Assembly: GCA_023384105.1 (NCBI GenBank)
Contig: JAHDXR010000010.1
Span: 62,001 to 126,000 of the forward strand
Length of the DNA: 64,000 bases
From: Hyphomonadaceae bacterium
GTDB lineage: Bacteria; Pseudomonadota; Alphaproteobacteria; Caulobacterales; Aquidulcibacteraceae
Direction of reading: 5' to 3'
This document shows, one piece after another, positions 20,067-30,135 of the stretch. Position 1 is the first letter of the stretch, and every line of letters begins with the position of its first letter. The translations under genes and the position numbers were made by a program. Under the pieces are notes generated by a model. That model saw only the letters and a program-made list of their open reading frames with translations, was not told the DNA's origin and made no database searches.

Positions 20067-22708
20067 CCGGGTCAAACCCCTTCGCCAACTTCGTCATCGT
20101 CGGCGAGCGCACCAACGTCACCGGCTCGGCGAAGTTCCGCAAGCTGATCGAGGCGGACGATTACGCCGGCGCGCTCGACGTCGCGCGCCAGCAGGTCGAG
20201 TCGGGCGCCAACGTGCTCGACGTGAACGTGGACGCGGCGCTGATCGACGGACCGGCCGCGATGCGCCGTTTCCTCAACCTGATCGCGTCCGAACCCGACA
20301 TCGCGAAAATCCCGCTGATGATCGACAGCTCCAAATGGGAGGTGATCGAGGCGGGGCTCAAATGCGCGCAGGGCAAGTCGATCGTGAACTCGATCTCGCT
20401 GAAGGAGGGCGAGGAGGCGTTCCTGCACTACGCCAGGCGCGTGCGCCGCTACGGCGCGGCGGCCGTGGTGATGGCGTTCGACGAGCAGGGGCAGGCGGAT
20501 ACGACCAGGCGCAAGATCGAAATCTGCACGCGCGCCTATCATTTGCTGGTCGACCACGGCTTCCCGCCCGAAGACATCATCTTCGACCCGAACATCTTCG
20601 CGGTGGCGACGGGGATCGAGGAGCACGCCGACTATGCGCTCGCCTTCTTCGAGGCGACGCGCATCATCCGCGAGTCGCTGCCGCATGCGCATGTCTCGGG
20701 CGGCGTCTCCAACGTCTCGTTCTCGTTCCGCGGCAACGAGCCGGTGCGCGAGGCGATGCATGCGGTGTTCCTCTATCACGCCATCCGCGCCGGCATGGAC
20801 ATGGGCATCGTCAACGCCGGTTCGCTCACGCTCTATGACGAGGTCGAGCCGGAACTGCGCGAGCGCGTCGAGGACGTGCTGCTGAACCGCCGCGACGATG
20901 CGACCGAGCGGCTGCTCGAGTTCGCCGAGACGGTGAAGGGCGGCAAGAAGAAGGACGCCGCGCGCGATCTGTCCTGGCGCGAGAAACCGGTGAAGGAGCG
21001 GCTCGCGCACGCGCTGGTGCACGGCATCAACGAATTCATCGTCGAGGATGCCGAACAGGCGCGCCTCGAGGCCGAGCGTCCGCTGCACGTGATCGAAGGG
21101 CCGCTGATGGACGGCATGTCCATCGTCGGCGACCTGTTCGGCGCGGGCAAGATGTTCCTGCCGCAGGTGGTCAAGTCGGCGCGGGTGATGAAGCAGGCGG
21201 TGGCGCACCTCATTCCGTACATGGAAGAGGAGAAGGAGCGCACCGGCATGGCCGGCAAGTCGAACGGCAAGATCGTGATGGCGACCGTGAAGGGCGACGT
21301 GCACGATATCGGCAAGAACATCGTCGGCGTCGTGCTGCAATGCAACGGCTACGAGATCGACGATCTCGGCGTGATGACGCCGTGCGAGAAGATATTGGAG
21401 CGGGCGAAGGAAATCGGCGCCGATGCGATCGGCCTCTCCGGGCTGATTACGCCCAGCCTCGACGAGATGGTGTTCGTGGCGAGCGAGATGGAGCGGCTGG
21501 GCATGAACCTGCCGCTCCTGATCGGCGGCGCCACCACCTCGCGCACGCACACCGCGGTGAAGATCGCGCCCGCCTATTCGGGGCCGACGATCTACGTGCC
21601 GGATGCGTCCAAGGCGGTGCCGGTGGTGCAGAAGCTGCTGGGCGACGACCGCGATGCGCTGATCGCCGAAACGAAGTCCGACCAGGGCGCGGCGCGCGAG
21701 AGCTACTTCTCCGGCCAGGACAAGCGCCCGCGCCTGCCGCTCGCCAAGGCGCGCCAGCGCGCGCCCAAGCTCGACTATGCGCCGGTCAAGCCCAGCTTCC
21801 TCGGCGTCCGCGCGTTCGAGCATTACCCGCTCGAACAGCTTGTGCCGTATATCGACTGGACGCCGTTCTTCGCGTCATGGGAATTGATGGGCCGCTACCC
21901 GGCGATCCTCGAAGACGACATCGTCGGCGAGGCGGCGCGCAATCTCTATCGCGACGCGCGCGCGATGCTGGATCAGCTCGTCGCCGAGAAATGGGTGACC
22001 GCCTCCGGCGTCGTCGGCTTCTGGCCGGCCAATCGCGACGGAGACGATATCGTTCTTTGGCGGGACGAGCGGCGCGACGGCGAACTGGCGCGCCTGCACA
22101 CGCTGCGCCAGCAGATGGACAAGGGCGAAGCCAAGGGCAATTTCGCGCTCGCCGATTTCGTTGCGCCGGAAGCCGATTATGTCGGCGCCTTCGCGGTGAC
22201 CGCCGGCATCGGCGAGGAAGAGATCGCCATCCGCTTCAAGCGCGCCAACGACGATTACTCCGCCATCGTGGCGCAGGCGCTGTGCGACCGCCTGGCCGAA
22301 GCGTTCGCCGAAGCGATGCACGCGAAGGTGCGGCGCGAACTCTGGGGCTATGCGCGCGACGAAGCGCTGAACTATGACGATCTCATCGCCGAGAAGTATC
22401 GCGGCATCCGCCCTGCGCCCGGCTATCCGGCGCAGCCCGACCACACCGAAAAGCGCACCGTCTTCGATCTGCTCGACGCCACCGCGCGCGCCGGCATCGG
22501 CCTCACCGAAGGCTTCGCGATGACGCCGCCGTCGTCCGTCAGCGGGCTCTATTTCGCGCATCCGCAAGCGGAGTATTTCGGCGTCGGCAAGATCGATCGC
22601 GATCAGGTCGAGGATTATGCGCGGCGCAAGGGCTGGGACGTCGCGACCGCCGAACGCTGGCTGGCCCCGATCCTCAGCTACGATCCGCTGCTGAAGCGGG
22701 CCGGCTAG
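20063..22708 (+). CDS. metH: Methionine synthase, pterin-binding, cobalamin-binding and activation domains
   Basis: [34 protein letters not shown] (cobalamin DxHxxG) and [25 protein letters not shown] overlap with upstream CDS. Confidence 0.96.
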   Translation: MTGSNPFANFVIVGERTNVTGSAKFRKLIEADDYAGALDVARQQVESGANVLDVNVDAALIDGPAAMRRFLNLIASEPDIAKIPLMIDSSKWEVIEAGLKCAQGKSIVNSISLKEGEEAFLHYARRVRRYGAAAVVMAFDEQGQADTTRRKIEICTRAYHLLVDHGFPPEDIIFDPNIFAVATGIEEHADYALAFFEATRIIRESLPHAHVSGGVSNVSFSFRGNEPVREAMHAVFLYHAIRAGMDMGIVNAGSLTLYDEVEPELRERVEDVLLNRRDDATERLLEFAETVKGGKKKDAARDLSWREKPVKERLAHALVHGINEFIVEDAEQARLEAERPLHVIEGPLMDGMSIVGDLFGAGKMFLPQVVKSARVMKQAVAHLIPYMEEEKERTGMAGKSNGKIVMATVKGDVHDIGKNIVGVVLQCNGYEIDDLGVMTPCEKILERAKEIGADAIGLSGLITPSLDEMVFVASEMERLGMNLPLLIGGATTSRTHTAVKIAPAYSGPTIYVPDASKAVPVVQKLLGDDRDALIAETKSDQGAARESYFSGQDKRPRLPLAKARQRAPKLDYAPVKPSFLGVRAFEHYPLEQLVPYIDWTPFFASWELMGRYPAILEDDIVGEAARNLYRDARAMLDQLVAEKWVTASGVVGFWPANRDGDDIVLWRDERRDGELARLHTLRQQMDKGEAKGNFALADFVAPEADYVGAFAVTAGIGEEEIAIRFKRANDDYSAIVAQALCDRLAEAFAEAMHAKVRRELWGYARDEALNYDDLIAEKYRGIRPAPGYPAQPDHTEKRTVFDLLDATARAGIGLTEGFAMTPPSSVSGLYFAHPQAEYFGVGKIDRDQVEDYARRKGWDVATAERWLAPILSYDPLLKRAG

Positions 22709-22716
22709 CTTTACCT

Positions 22717-22800
22717 TGGACCGCCGGCGTCTCGCCGGCGTCGCCGTTCGAATTTTCGCGCCGGGTCGAAGCGGAACCGTCTCCGCCGGCGATCCAAAAA
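22717..22800. repeat. Degenerate family A inverted pair downstream of metH
   Basis: TTGGACCGCCGGCGTCTCGCCGGCG ... TCTCCGCCGGCGATCCAAAA. Confidence 0.6.
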
Positions 22801-22902
22801 GGGGAAGGTCGCCGTTCGTCCCCCGACGGCGACGCGCCCGTCGCAATTTTGTGGCGCCGCAGGCCGCCGCTGCTAGAACGGCCCGAATCCGTTGGGGGTC
22901 TC

Positions 22903-25725
22903 ATGAAACGTATCATCACGATGGTCGCCGCCGCGCTCGCGCTGGTTGCGTGCGCGACGTCTTCCGCGCCGCAGCGGAGCGCTGCGCTCGACGTCGCGCC
23001 GCTCGCCTACACGATGCGCACGCTGGAGAACGGCTTGCGCGTCTACGCGATGCCCGATCCGAACACCGCGAACGTCTCGGTGCAGGTCTGGTACGACGTC
23101 GGCTCCGTCGACGATCCCGAAGGCCGTTCGGGCTTCGCGCACCTGTTCGAACACATCATGTTCAAGTCGACGCGCAACATGCCGGAGCAGTTCTTCGACC
23201 GGCTGACGGAAGATGTCGGCGGCTTCAACAACGCCTCCACCTATGACGACTTCACCAACTATTACGAGGTCGTTCCCGCCAATCATCTCGAGCGCGTGCT
23301 GTGGGCCGAGGCCGACCGGATGGGCTCGCTGGTCGTCAACGAAGAAAGCTTCGCCTCCGAGCGCAACGTGGTGAAAGAAGAGCTGCGCCAGCGCGTGCTG
23401 GCTTCGCCCTACGGCCGGCTGTTCTACTTCTATCTGAACCAGGCCAATTACGACGTGCACCCGTACGGCCGTCCGGGCATCGGCTCGATCGAAGATCTCG
23501 ACGCCGCCACGGTCGAGGACGTGCGCGCGTTCCACGCGACGTACTATCGCCCGGACAATGCGGTGCTGGTCGTCGCCGGCAATTTCGATCAGGCGCAGCT
23601 CGACCGCTGGATCGATCGGTATTTCGGCGACATCGCCCGTCCGAGCCGCGCCATCCCGCGCGACTATCCGGCCGAACCTGCGCGCACGCAGCCGCGCGAC
23701 TACACCGTCTATGCGCCGAACGTGCCGCTGCCGGCGGTGATGATCTCGTACCCGCAGCCGGCCTCGACCGATCCCGACCTGCCGGCGCTGTTCGTGCTCG
23801 ATGCGATCATGTCGCGCGGCAATTCCTCGCGGCTTTATCAGTCGCTGGTCTATGAGCAGCAGATCGCCGCGCAAGTGTTCACCAATCTGGAGGCGACGCA
23901 GGATCCGGGCGCCTACGGCCTGTTCGCGATCCTGTCGGAGGGCCAGTCGGCCGACGCCGGCGTCGCCGCGCTGACCGCCCAGATCGCGCGCATGCGCGAC
24001 GAGCCGGTGACGCCGGCCGAACTCGACGAAGCCAAGAACGAGATCGTCACTTCCACCATCGAGAACCGCGAGACCGCTTACGGCCGCGCGTTCGAACTGG
24101 CGGACGCGGTGATCCGCTACGGCGACGCCGGTTACGCCGACCGCCTGCTCGCGGCCGTGCAGGCGACGACGGCGGCGGACGTGCAGCGCGTCGCGCGCCG
24201 CATCCTCAACGACCAGCGCCGCGTCGTGGTGCGCTACCTGCCGGAGCAGGAGGGCGCCGCCGGCGACACGATCCGGACCTCGCCGCACATCCAGGCGCGC
24301 CGGCTCGACATCCCGCAGTCGGAAATCCCGACCTACACGCTCGCCGCCGAAGCCCAGCGCGAGCAGCCCCCGGCGCCCGGCGCGCCGGTCGACGCGCGCA
24401 TTCCGCAGACCTCGCAGCGCACGCTGGCGAACGGCCTGCGCGTGATCGTGGCGCCCAACCGCGCCTTGCCGCTGGTCAGCGCCGACCTGCGCGTCGCCTC
24501 CGGCGGCAGCGCCGATCCCGCCGACCGCGCCGGTCTCGCCAGCATGACGGCGGACCTGCTCACGCGCGGCACCGCCACGCGCAGCGCCACCGAGATCGCG
24601 CGTCAGATCGAGTCGCTGGGCGCGAGCATCGGTTCGGGCGCCGGCGTCGATTCGTCCGCCGTCTCGCTGATGACGCGCTCGGACCGCGCCGACGACGCCT
24701 TCGCCGTGTTCGCTGACGTCGCGCGCAACCCGGCGTTCGCGCAGGACGAACTTGAGCGCGCGCAGCAGGAGGCGCTCGACGGTTTGCAGGTGGCGCTGAG
24801 CCAGCCCGGCTCGATCGGCCAGATGGCGATGACGCGGGCGATCTATGGCGAGGCGCCGTACGGCGCAGTGGCATCGCCGCGCAGCATCGGCGCGATCACG
24901 CGCGAGGAAATGGGCGGCTTCCACCGCACTTTCTGGCGTCCCGACAACGCCGTGCTCGTCATCACCGGCGACGTTTCCGCCGACGAGGGCTTTGCGCTGG
25001 CCGAACGCCATTTCGGCGGCTGGGCGCGCCCCGAGGCGCCGCTGCCGGCGCGTCCGGATGCATCGGCCCACGCGGCCTCCGCGCGCACCATCGTCGTCGA
25101 CCTGCCGCAGACCGGCCAGGCCGCCGTGCTGATGGGATTGCGCGGGGTCGCGCGCACCGACGCGGACTATTTCCCGCTCCTGGTCGCCAACAACGTGCTT
25201 GGCGGCGGCTACTCGGCCCGGCTCAACACCGAGATCCGCATCCGCCGCGGGCTCTCCTACGGCGCCGGCTCCAGCCTGCAGGCGCGCATGGCGCCGGGTC
25301 CGATCGTCGCCTCGGCGCAGACGCGCAACGATGCGGCGGTGCAGGTGTACGAACTGATGCGGGCCGAGATCGACCGCATCGGCGACACCCCGGCGCCGGA
25401 AGCGGAGCTTACCGCCCGCAAGGCGGTGCTGATCGGCGGCTTCGGCCGCAGCATCGAGACGACGGCGGGTCTGGCCGGGCAAATCTCGACGCTGGCCCTT
25501 TACGGCCTGCCGCCGGAGCGGCTTGGCGCCTACGTCGCCGACATCACCAGCGTGACGCCGGCGCAGGCGCAGGCCGCGGCGCAGCGTTATTTCGATCCCG
25601 ATCGCGCCGATCTGGTGATCGTTGGGGACGCGCGGCATTTCTACGACGGCGTCCGCCGGGTGCGGCGCAACGCCGAGCGCATTCCGGTTTCAGAATTGAA
25701 TCTGGACGAGGAATCGCTCCGCTGA
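22903..25725 (+). CDS. M16 family insulinase-like metallopeptidase, tandem domains, lipoprotein signal
   Basis: MKRIITMVAAALALVACATSS lipobox; GFAHLFEHIMFKSTRN (HxxEH) in the first half, second M16 domain C-terminal. Confidence 0.94.
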   Translation: MKRIITMVAAALALVACATSSAPQRSAALDVAPLAYTMRTLENGLRVYAMPDPNTANVSVQVWYDVGSVDDPEGRSGFAHLFEHIMFKSTRNMPEQFFDRLTEDVGGFNNASTYDDFTNYYEVVPANHLERVLWAEADRMGSLVVNEESFASERNVVKEELRQRVLASPYGRLFYFYLNQANYDVHPYGRPGIGSIEDLDAATVEDVRAFHATYYRPDNAVLVVAGNFDQAQLDRWIDRYFGDIARPSRAIPRDYPAEPARTQPRDYTVYAPNVPLPAVMISYPQPASTDPDLPALFVLDAIMSRGNSSRLYQSLVYEQQIAAQVFTNLEATQDPGAYGLFAILSEGQSADAGVAALTAQIARMRDEPVTPAELDEAKNEIVTSTIENRETAYGRAFELADAVIRYGDAGYADRLLAAVQATTAADVQRVARRILNDQRRVVVRYLPEQEGAAGDTIRTSPHIQARRLDIPQSEIPTYTLAAEAQREQPPAPGAPVDARIPQTSQRTLANGLRVIVAPNRALPLVSADLRVASGGSADPADRAGLASMTADLLTRGTATRSATEIARQIESLGASIGSGAGVDSSAVSLMTRSDRADDAFAVFADVARNPAFAQDELERAQQEALDGLQVALSQPGSIGQMAMTRAIYGEAPYGAVASPRSIGAITREEMGGFHRTFWRPDNAVLVITGDVSADEGFALAERHFGGWARPEAPLPARPDASAHAASARTIVVDLPQTGQAAVLMGLRGVARTDADYFPLLVANNVLGGGYSARLNTEIRIRRGLSYGAGSSLQARMAPGPIVASAQTRNDAAVQVYELMRAEIDRIGDTPAPEAELTARKAVLIGGFGRSIETTAGLAGQISTLALYGLPPERLGAYVADITSVTPAQAQAAAQRYFDPDRADLVIVGDARHFYDGVRRVRRNAERIPVSELNLDEESLR

Positions 25726-25788
25726 AGCTGTGGGCAGCGTCGCGTTTGAAGGCGTGACGCTGCCCGCGACTCAGTTAATGTCCGGCCG

Positions 25789-26148
25789 GTGATCGGAAAA
25801 AACGCCATCCGGATCGGCGCTATAGCGCTTGCGCTCTGCACGCTTTCGTTCGCGGCGGGCATCGCGGGCGACCTGGCCGAGCCGCCGCGCTCGGGCGTGC
25901 GGGTGGTGGTGCGGATTCCGCCGGAGCTGCCGCAGGACGCGGTTCGCGCCGGCCCGATCGCCGGGATGATGGCGACCAGCGCCGCGGCCGCCGCCGCGCC
26001 GTACCGCGCGCCGCGCCAGCTCAGGGCGGCGCAGCCGGCGGTCGAGGCCGAAGAGGTGATTCTCCCGATCGAGAAGCCGCGGCGCGCCGAGGCCCGCGCC
26101 GACATTAAGCAAGACCCCGACCGCGCCCCGAAGCCGGCTGACGCATAG
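25789..26148 (+). CDS. Hypothetical secreted/membrane-anchored protein
   Basis: 119 aa, GTG start, N-terminal hydrophobic segment; coding assignment tentative. Confidence 0.45.
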   Translation: MIGKNAIRIGAIALALCTLSFAAGIAGDLAEPPRSGVRVVVRIPPELPQDAVRAGPIAGMMATSAAAAAAPYRAPRQLRAAQPAVEAEEVILPIEKPRRAEARADIKQDPDRAPKPADA

Positions 26149-26184
26149 GCCAGCTGACGTGCAGGCCAGCTGACGTACAGGTAA
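26137..26184. repeat. Three-unit 16-bp tandem repeat
   Basis: GCTGACGCATAGGCCA / GCTGACGTGCAGGCCA / GCTGACGTACAGGTAA. Confidence 0.8.
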
Positions 26185-26266
26185 GTGCGGCTTTGCCGCA
26201 ACATGGGCGCAGGCTGTCTGCAACACGCCAAAAAAGCGCCCAGGTCAAAGGCTCATCTCTTCGCCT

Positions 26267-27034
26267 ATGAGCCAATCCGGCGGGCCGAGTCTGACGGGAC
26301 GAGGCGCTGCGGCCGTCGCCGCTGCGCTCGCCTTGGCTGCGCCCGGGCTGGCCGGGGCCCAGCAACAGCCGCAGCGCCAGACGGCGCCGCCGGTGCAGGG
26401 GCTCTATTCCACCTCCGCCGGGGCGACCCGCTACGCCACGCCCGACGGCGCCGTCCGCTTCGTGCTCGACCGCTCGGGCGGCCGCGCGGCCCTGGTGCAG
26501 TTCGAGGGCGATCCCGAGGTGCACGTGCTGCGCCCGGCCATGGCGGCCGGCGGCGGCGAAATCTACCGCACCGAGGATGGCGACGTCGCGCTGCGCATCA
26601 CCCCGCACGGCGGCATCATCGTTTATACGCGCGCCCTGCGCACCGGCGCGGCGGCTTCGGAAGAAGCGCGCGTCGCGCCGCTGACGCCGGAAGCCATCGC
26701 CTTCGCCGAGATGCAGGAGCGCTTTCGCCGGCTGCAGGTCAGCGCGCGGCGCAGCGTCGGCGCGCCGATCACGTTCACGGTGCCGGCGCGCATGTCGGCG
26801 CCGGCGGCGGGCGTGGTGGTCGACGCGGCGGAACGCGCGGCGGAGGGGCTGGCGGCGGCGCCGATGACCAATGTGCGCCGGGTGATCATCAGCTTCGGCC
26901 CGCAGCCGCGCGTGGTGCTGGACGGCGACCAGCTTTACATCCAGGTCGCGCCCCAGCTCGGCTACGCCGGGCGCCCCTCGTCGAACACGATCCGCAATGT
27001 CGTGACCGGCGAAGTCCAAGGCCCGACGCAATAG
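26267..27034 (+). CDS. Hypothetical secreted protein
   Basis: 255 aa with Ala-rich signal-like segment ending PGLAGAQQQ. Confidence 0.65.
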   Translation: MSQSGGPSLTGRGAAAVAAALALAAPGLAGAQQQPQRQTAPPVQGLYSTSAGATRYATPDGAVRFVLDRSGGRAALVQFEGDPEVHVLRPAMAAGGGEIYRTEDGDVALRITPHGGIIVYTRALRTGAAASEEARVAPLTPEAIAFAEMQERFRRLQVSARRSVGAPITFTVPARMSAPAAGVVVDAAERAAEGLAAAPMTNVRRVIISFGPQPRVVLDGDQLYIQVAPQLGYAGRPSSNTIRNVVTGEVQGPTQ

Positions 27035-27138
27035 GTCGCCCGGAGAAGCGGCTTTCTTCTAAAGCGCCGCGCTGAATATCGGACGCGCCCCTATGGACCG
27101 CCGGCGTCCCGCCGGCATGCGGTTTCGTTTACAAGCCA

Positions 27139-27252
27139 GCGAGTCATTCCGGGCGGAGGCGCGCATGCGCCGCAGACCCGGAACCCAGGGCGAGCGGCGT
27201 ATCGCTCGCCCTGGGTTCCGGATCGCGCTCCGCGCGTCCGGTAATGACTCGC
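27139..27252. repeat. Palindromic repeat family B copy 1
   Basis: GCGAGTCATTCCGG...CCCGGAACCCAGGGCGAGCG...CGCTCGCCCTGGGTTCCGGATCGCGCTCCGCGCGTCCGGTAATGACTCGC. Confidence 0.85.
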
Positions 27253-27280
27253 GCGATGGGGCCGGTGCCGGGCGTCGCCT

Positions 27281-27315
27281 TGGCGTCATGCTGAGCTTGT
27301 CGAAGCATGACGCCA
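27281..27315. repeat. Hairpin C: TGGCGTCATGCT-GAGCTTGTCGA-AGCATGACGCCA
   Basis: 12-bp perfect stem, 11-nt loop. Confidence 0.8.
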
Positions 27316-27388
27316 TTCTCACGTGGCGCATGCCGGCGGGACGCCGGCGGTCCATATCAGGCTTGCGTCGAATTTGGCGCGCGGCGCT

Positions 27389-27751
27389 TTAGCCGAGGTC
27401 GAATGGACGCGATCGTACGCGTTTCACCTCGATCACGTGCACGGCCCGGTAGATGCTTTCGCCCAGCCGTTTGAGTTCCGACGCGATCCGAGCCCCCTCA
27501 GCCGAGACGTCCGCTTCGTCGAAAGCGATAATCACGACGCCGGCGGAGTTGGCGAATCCGCGCAGCGCCAGTTCCGCCATGTCATAGTCACGCGCCAGCA
27601 CGACGCGGCCATCGGCGAACGCCGTCTCCATAACTTGAAGGTCGGAGCTGTTGAGCGGCAATACCTCGCGCTGGGCGACGACATCGAAGCCGTGACCGCC
27701 GAGAGCCTTGGCCAGTGCTGGCGATACGCTTGCGTCCAGGAACAAGCGCAT
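27389..27751 (-). CDS. DUF5615 PIN-like toxin
   Basis: MRLFLDASVSPALAKALGGHGFDVV ... VVLARDYDMAELALRG; paired with DUF433. Confidence 0.85.
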   Translation of the reverse strand: MRLFLDASVSPALAKALGGHGFDVVAQREVLPLNSSDLQVMETAFADGRVVLARDYDMAELALRGFANSAGVVIIAFDEADVSAEGARIASELKRLGESIYRAVHVIEVKRVRSRPFDLG

Positions 27752-27982
27752 TTACTTCGCAGCGACTAGACCGTCGTGGCGCACCAACTCCGCCGCGTAG
27801 GCGGTGGCCGCAAGTACGTCGTCTCGGGTCAATTCGGGGAATTCAGCGGCGATCTGATCCGCAGAAAGCCCCGTCGACAAGCGGCGCATAATAACCTCGA
27901 CGCTAATGCGCGTGCCGACAATACAGGGTTTGCCGAGCAAGACGGCCGGATCCCGGGTGATACGCTCGTGCGCCATGCACAA
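27752..27982 (-). CDS. DUF433 antitoxin
   Basis: RITRDPAVLLGKPCIVGTRISVEVIMRRLSTGLSADQIAAEFPELTRDDVLAA. Confidence 0.9.
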   Translation of the reverse strand: MCMAHERITRDPAVLLGKPCIVGTRISVEVIMRRLSTGLSADQIAAEFPELTRDDVLAATAYAAELVRHDGLVAAK

Positions 27983-28008
27983 AACTTAGCTTCCCGGCGT
28001 CGGCTTCG

Positions 28009-28773
28009 CTAGCCCTTGAAAGTGTCCTTACGCTTGCGGACCTCGGCGAAGGCTTGCCAGTCCGGCGCGCCGGCCAGGCCGAGCGACGCCTTCAGCAGCG
28101 GCGCGCGCAGGAACGGGTTGGTGTCCTTCTCCACTCCGAGCCGCATCGGCACGGTGGGCCGGCCTGCGGCGCGGAGCCTGTCGATCTCTGCGGCGCGCGC
28201 GGCGAGCGTTTCGTTTCCGGCGTCCACGGCGACGGCGAAGCGGGCGTTCGACTGAGTGTATTCGTGCGCGCAATAGAGCGTGGCGTCGTCCGGCAGCGCG
28301 GCGATTTTCTGCAGACTCGCCCACATCTGTTCGGCTGTGCCTTCGAAGATGCGGCCGCAGCCGAGCGCGAACAGCGCGTCGCCGACGAACGCGGTGTTCT
28401 CGGCGTCGAACACGTAGGCGATGTGCCCCAGCGTGTGCCCCCCGACATCGAGCACGCGCGCTTCGGCGCCGCCCAGCTTCACCACGTCGCCTTCGGCGAC
28501 GATGCGGTCCGGCGCCGCGCCGATCCGCTCGACCTCGGCGGGGCCGGTCACGCGCGCGCCGGTGGCGGCCTTGAGCGCCGCGTTGCCGCCGGCGTGATCG
28601 GGATGCCAGTGCGTGTTCCAGATGTCGGTGATGCGCCAGCCCTTCGCCTGCGCCTGGCGCAGAATCTCGTCCGCGTCCGGCGTGTCGATGGCGGCGGTCG
28701 CGCCGCTCTGCGGCTCGTGGACCAGGAAGCCGTAATTGTCGCTGAGACAGGGGAATTGGTGGATTTGAAGCAT
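28009..28773 (-). CDS. gloB: Hydroxyacylglutathione hydrolase (glyoxalase II)
   Basis: NTHWHPDHAGGN metal motif; FVGDALFALGCGRIFEGTAEQMWASL. Confidence 0.95.
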   Translation of the reverse strand: MLQIHQFPCLSDNYGFLVHEPQSGATAAIDTPDADEILRQAQAKGWRITDIWNTHWHPDHAGGNAALKAATGARVTGPAEVERIGAAPDRIVAEGDVVKLGGAEARVLDVGGHTLGHIAYVFDAENTAFVGDALFALGCGRIFEGTAEQMWASLQKIAALPDDATLYCAHEYTQSNARFAVAVDAGNETLAARAAEIDRLRAAGRPTVPMRLGVEKDTNPFLRAPLLKASLGLAGAPDWQAFAEVRKRKDTFKG

Positions 28774-28779
28774 CGATTA

Positions 28780-28803
28780 GGGATTGGGGATTAGGGGCTA
28801 GGG
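28780..28803 (+). other. G-quadruplex-type motif upstream of gloB
   Basis: GGGATTGGGGATTAGGGGCTAGGG: four G-tracts with loops of 3-4 nt. Confidence 0.7.
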
Positions 28804-28864
28804 AGCCGTGCGTACTGTTCCGCCGCCGCGGCGGACCTTAATGTAGAGCCGCCGCCCGCATTGT

Positions 28865-28899
28865 CCTACCCCAATCCCTGATCCCAGCCCCCAGTCCCC
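28865..28899 (-). other. G-quadruplex-type motif (minus strand) upstream of the methyltransferase gene
   Basis: Reverse complement GGGGACTGGGGGCTGGGATCAGGGATTGGGGTAGG: five G-tracts. Confidence 0.7.
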
Positions 28900-28901
28900 A
28901 A

Positions 28902-29654
28902 ATGCGCGTCGATGTTCTTGCCCTGCAGCGCTTCTACGCCTCGCCCTTGGGCGAAGCGGTGCGGCGCGCCGCGTCGCGGCGGCTCGCGACGCTGTGGCCG
29001 CAGGCGGATGGGCTCGACGTGCTGGGGCTGGGCTATCCCTCGCCCTATCTCGGCCGCTTCCAGAAGGGCGCGCGCCGCACGGTGGCGATGATGCCGGCCG
29101 CGCAAGGGGCCGAGCCGTGGGCCGGCGACAACGGCCGCGTGCTGACCGCGCTCGCCGACGACCGGCGCTTGCCGTTCATGGACGCCGTGTTCGACCGCGT
29201 GCTGCTGGTGCATGCGCTCGAAGAGGCGGAGGCGCCCAACGTCATGCTGCGCGACGTGTGGCGCGTGATGGCGCCTGAGGGGCGGCTGGTCGTCATCGTC
29301 GCCAACCGCTGGAGCCTGTGGGCGCAGTCCGGCGCGACGCCGTTCGGGCATGGCCGGCCCTATTCGCGCACGCAGCTGGCGACGCTGCTGTCGGACTCCA
29401 TGTTCGAGCCGGTTGTCTCGGCCCGCGCGCTATACGCGCCGCCGCTGAGCTGGGCGCCGATCGTGCGCACCGCCGATGCGTTCGAGAGCGTTGGCGAACT
29501 GCTCTGGCCGGCGCAGGGCGGGCTGGTGCTGATGGAGGCGGTGAAACGGCTCTACGCCAATACCGCGCGCTCGGAGGGGCGTGTCCTTTTGGCCAAGGCG
29601 CCGCGCCGAACGCCGCAGGGAGCGCCGGGAAACTTGCCCAAGCGCGATCGGTGA
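28902..29654 (+). CDS. SAM-dependent methyltransferase (class I)
   Basis: DVLGLGYPSPYLGRF, LPFMDAVFDRVLLVHALEEAE and EGRLVVIVANRWSLWA; divergent from gloB. Confidence 0.85.
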   Translation: MRVDVLALQRFYASPLGEAVRRAASRRLATLWPQADGLDVLGLGYPSPYLGRFQKGARRTVAMMPAAQGAEPWAGDNGRVLTALADDRRLPFMDAVFDRVLLVHALEEAEAPNVMLRDVWRVMAPEGRLVVIVANRWSLWAQSGATPFGHGRPYSRTQLATLLSDSMFEPVVSARALYAPPLSWAPIVRTADAFESVGELLWPAQGGLVLMEAVKRLYANTARSEGRVLLAKAPRRTPQGAPGNLPKRDR

Positions 29655-29685
29655 GGCTTATGTTGCGTGTGCGAAGGGGGGCCTT

Positions 29686-30030
29686 GTGAAGCTGATTACC
29701 GCCATCATCAAGCCGAGCCGGCTCGACGCCGTGCTCGAAGCCTTGAAGGACGCCGGCATTGGCGGCCTGACCGTCTCGGAAGTGCGCGGTTTCGGCCGCC
29801 AGAAGGGCAAGACGGAAGTCTATCGCGGCGCCGAATACGAAGTGAAGCTGCTGCCCAAGGTGAAGATCGAAATCGCCGCCGACGAGGCTATCGTCGAAAA
29901 GGCGGTCGAGGCGATCGCCGCCACGGCCAAGACCGGCAAGATCGGCGACGGCAAGATCTGGGTCGCCGACCTCGACTACATCCAGCGCATTCGCACCGGC
30001 GAAACCGGGCAAGCCGCCGTCGAGGGCTGA
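29686..30030 (+). CDS. P-II family nitrogen regulatory protein
   Basis: MKLITAIIKPSRLDAVLEAL, VRGFGRQKGKTEVYRGAEYEVKLLPKVKIE (T-loop with Tyr) and TGKIGDGKIWV (B-loop). Confidence 0.94.
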   Translation: MKLITAIIKPSRLDAVLEALKDAGIGGLTVSEVRGFGRQKGKTEVYRGAEYEVKLLPKVKIEIAADEAIVEKAVEAIAATAKTGKIGDGKIWVADLDYIQRIRTGETGQAAVEG

Positions 30031-30135
30031 AGCCGCGCGACCAAAGACGTTCGTCGCAACCCCTCGTGCGGAGCTGGCGGGTTCCGCTAAACTGCGGCCG
30101 GAACTTCTCCCCCAACATCGCAAGGGACAGATCAC

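Larger units (their letters stand above)
27060..27391. repeat. Composite repeat island: outer TAAAGCGCCGCG arms, family A inverted pair, enclosing palindromes B and C
   Basis: Arms 27091-27121 and 27327-27356; B palindrome 27139-27252; C hairpin 27281-27315. Confidence 0.85.

Noticed and set aside
22873-25638. 921-aa minus-strand ORF antisense to the M16 peptidase
   Set aside because: Composition artefact; the plus strand has HxxEH and lipobox signals.
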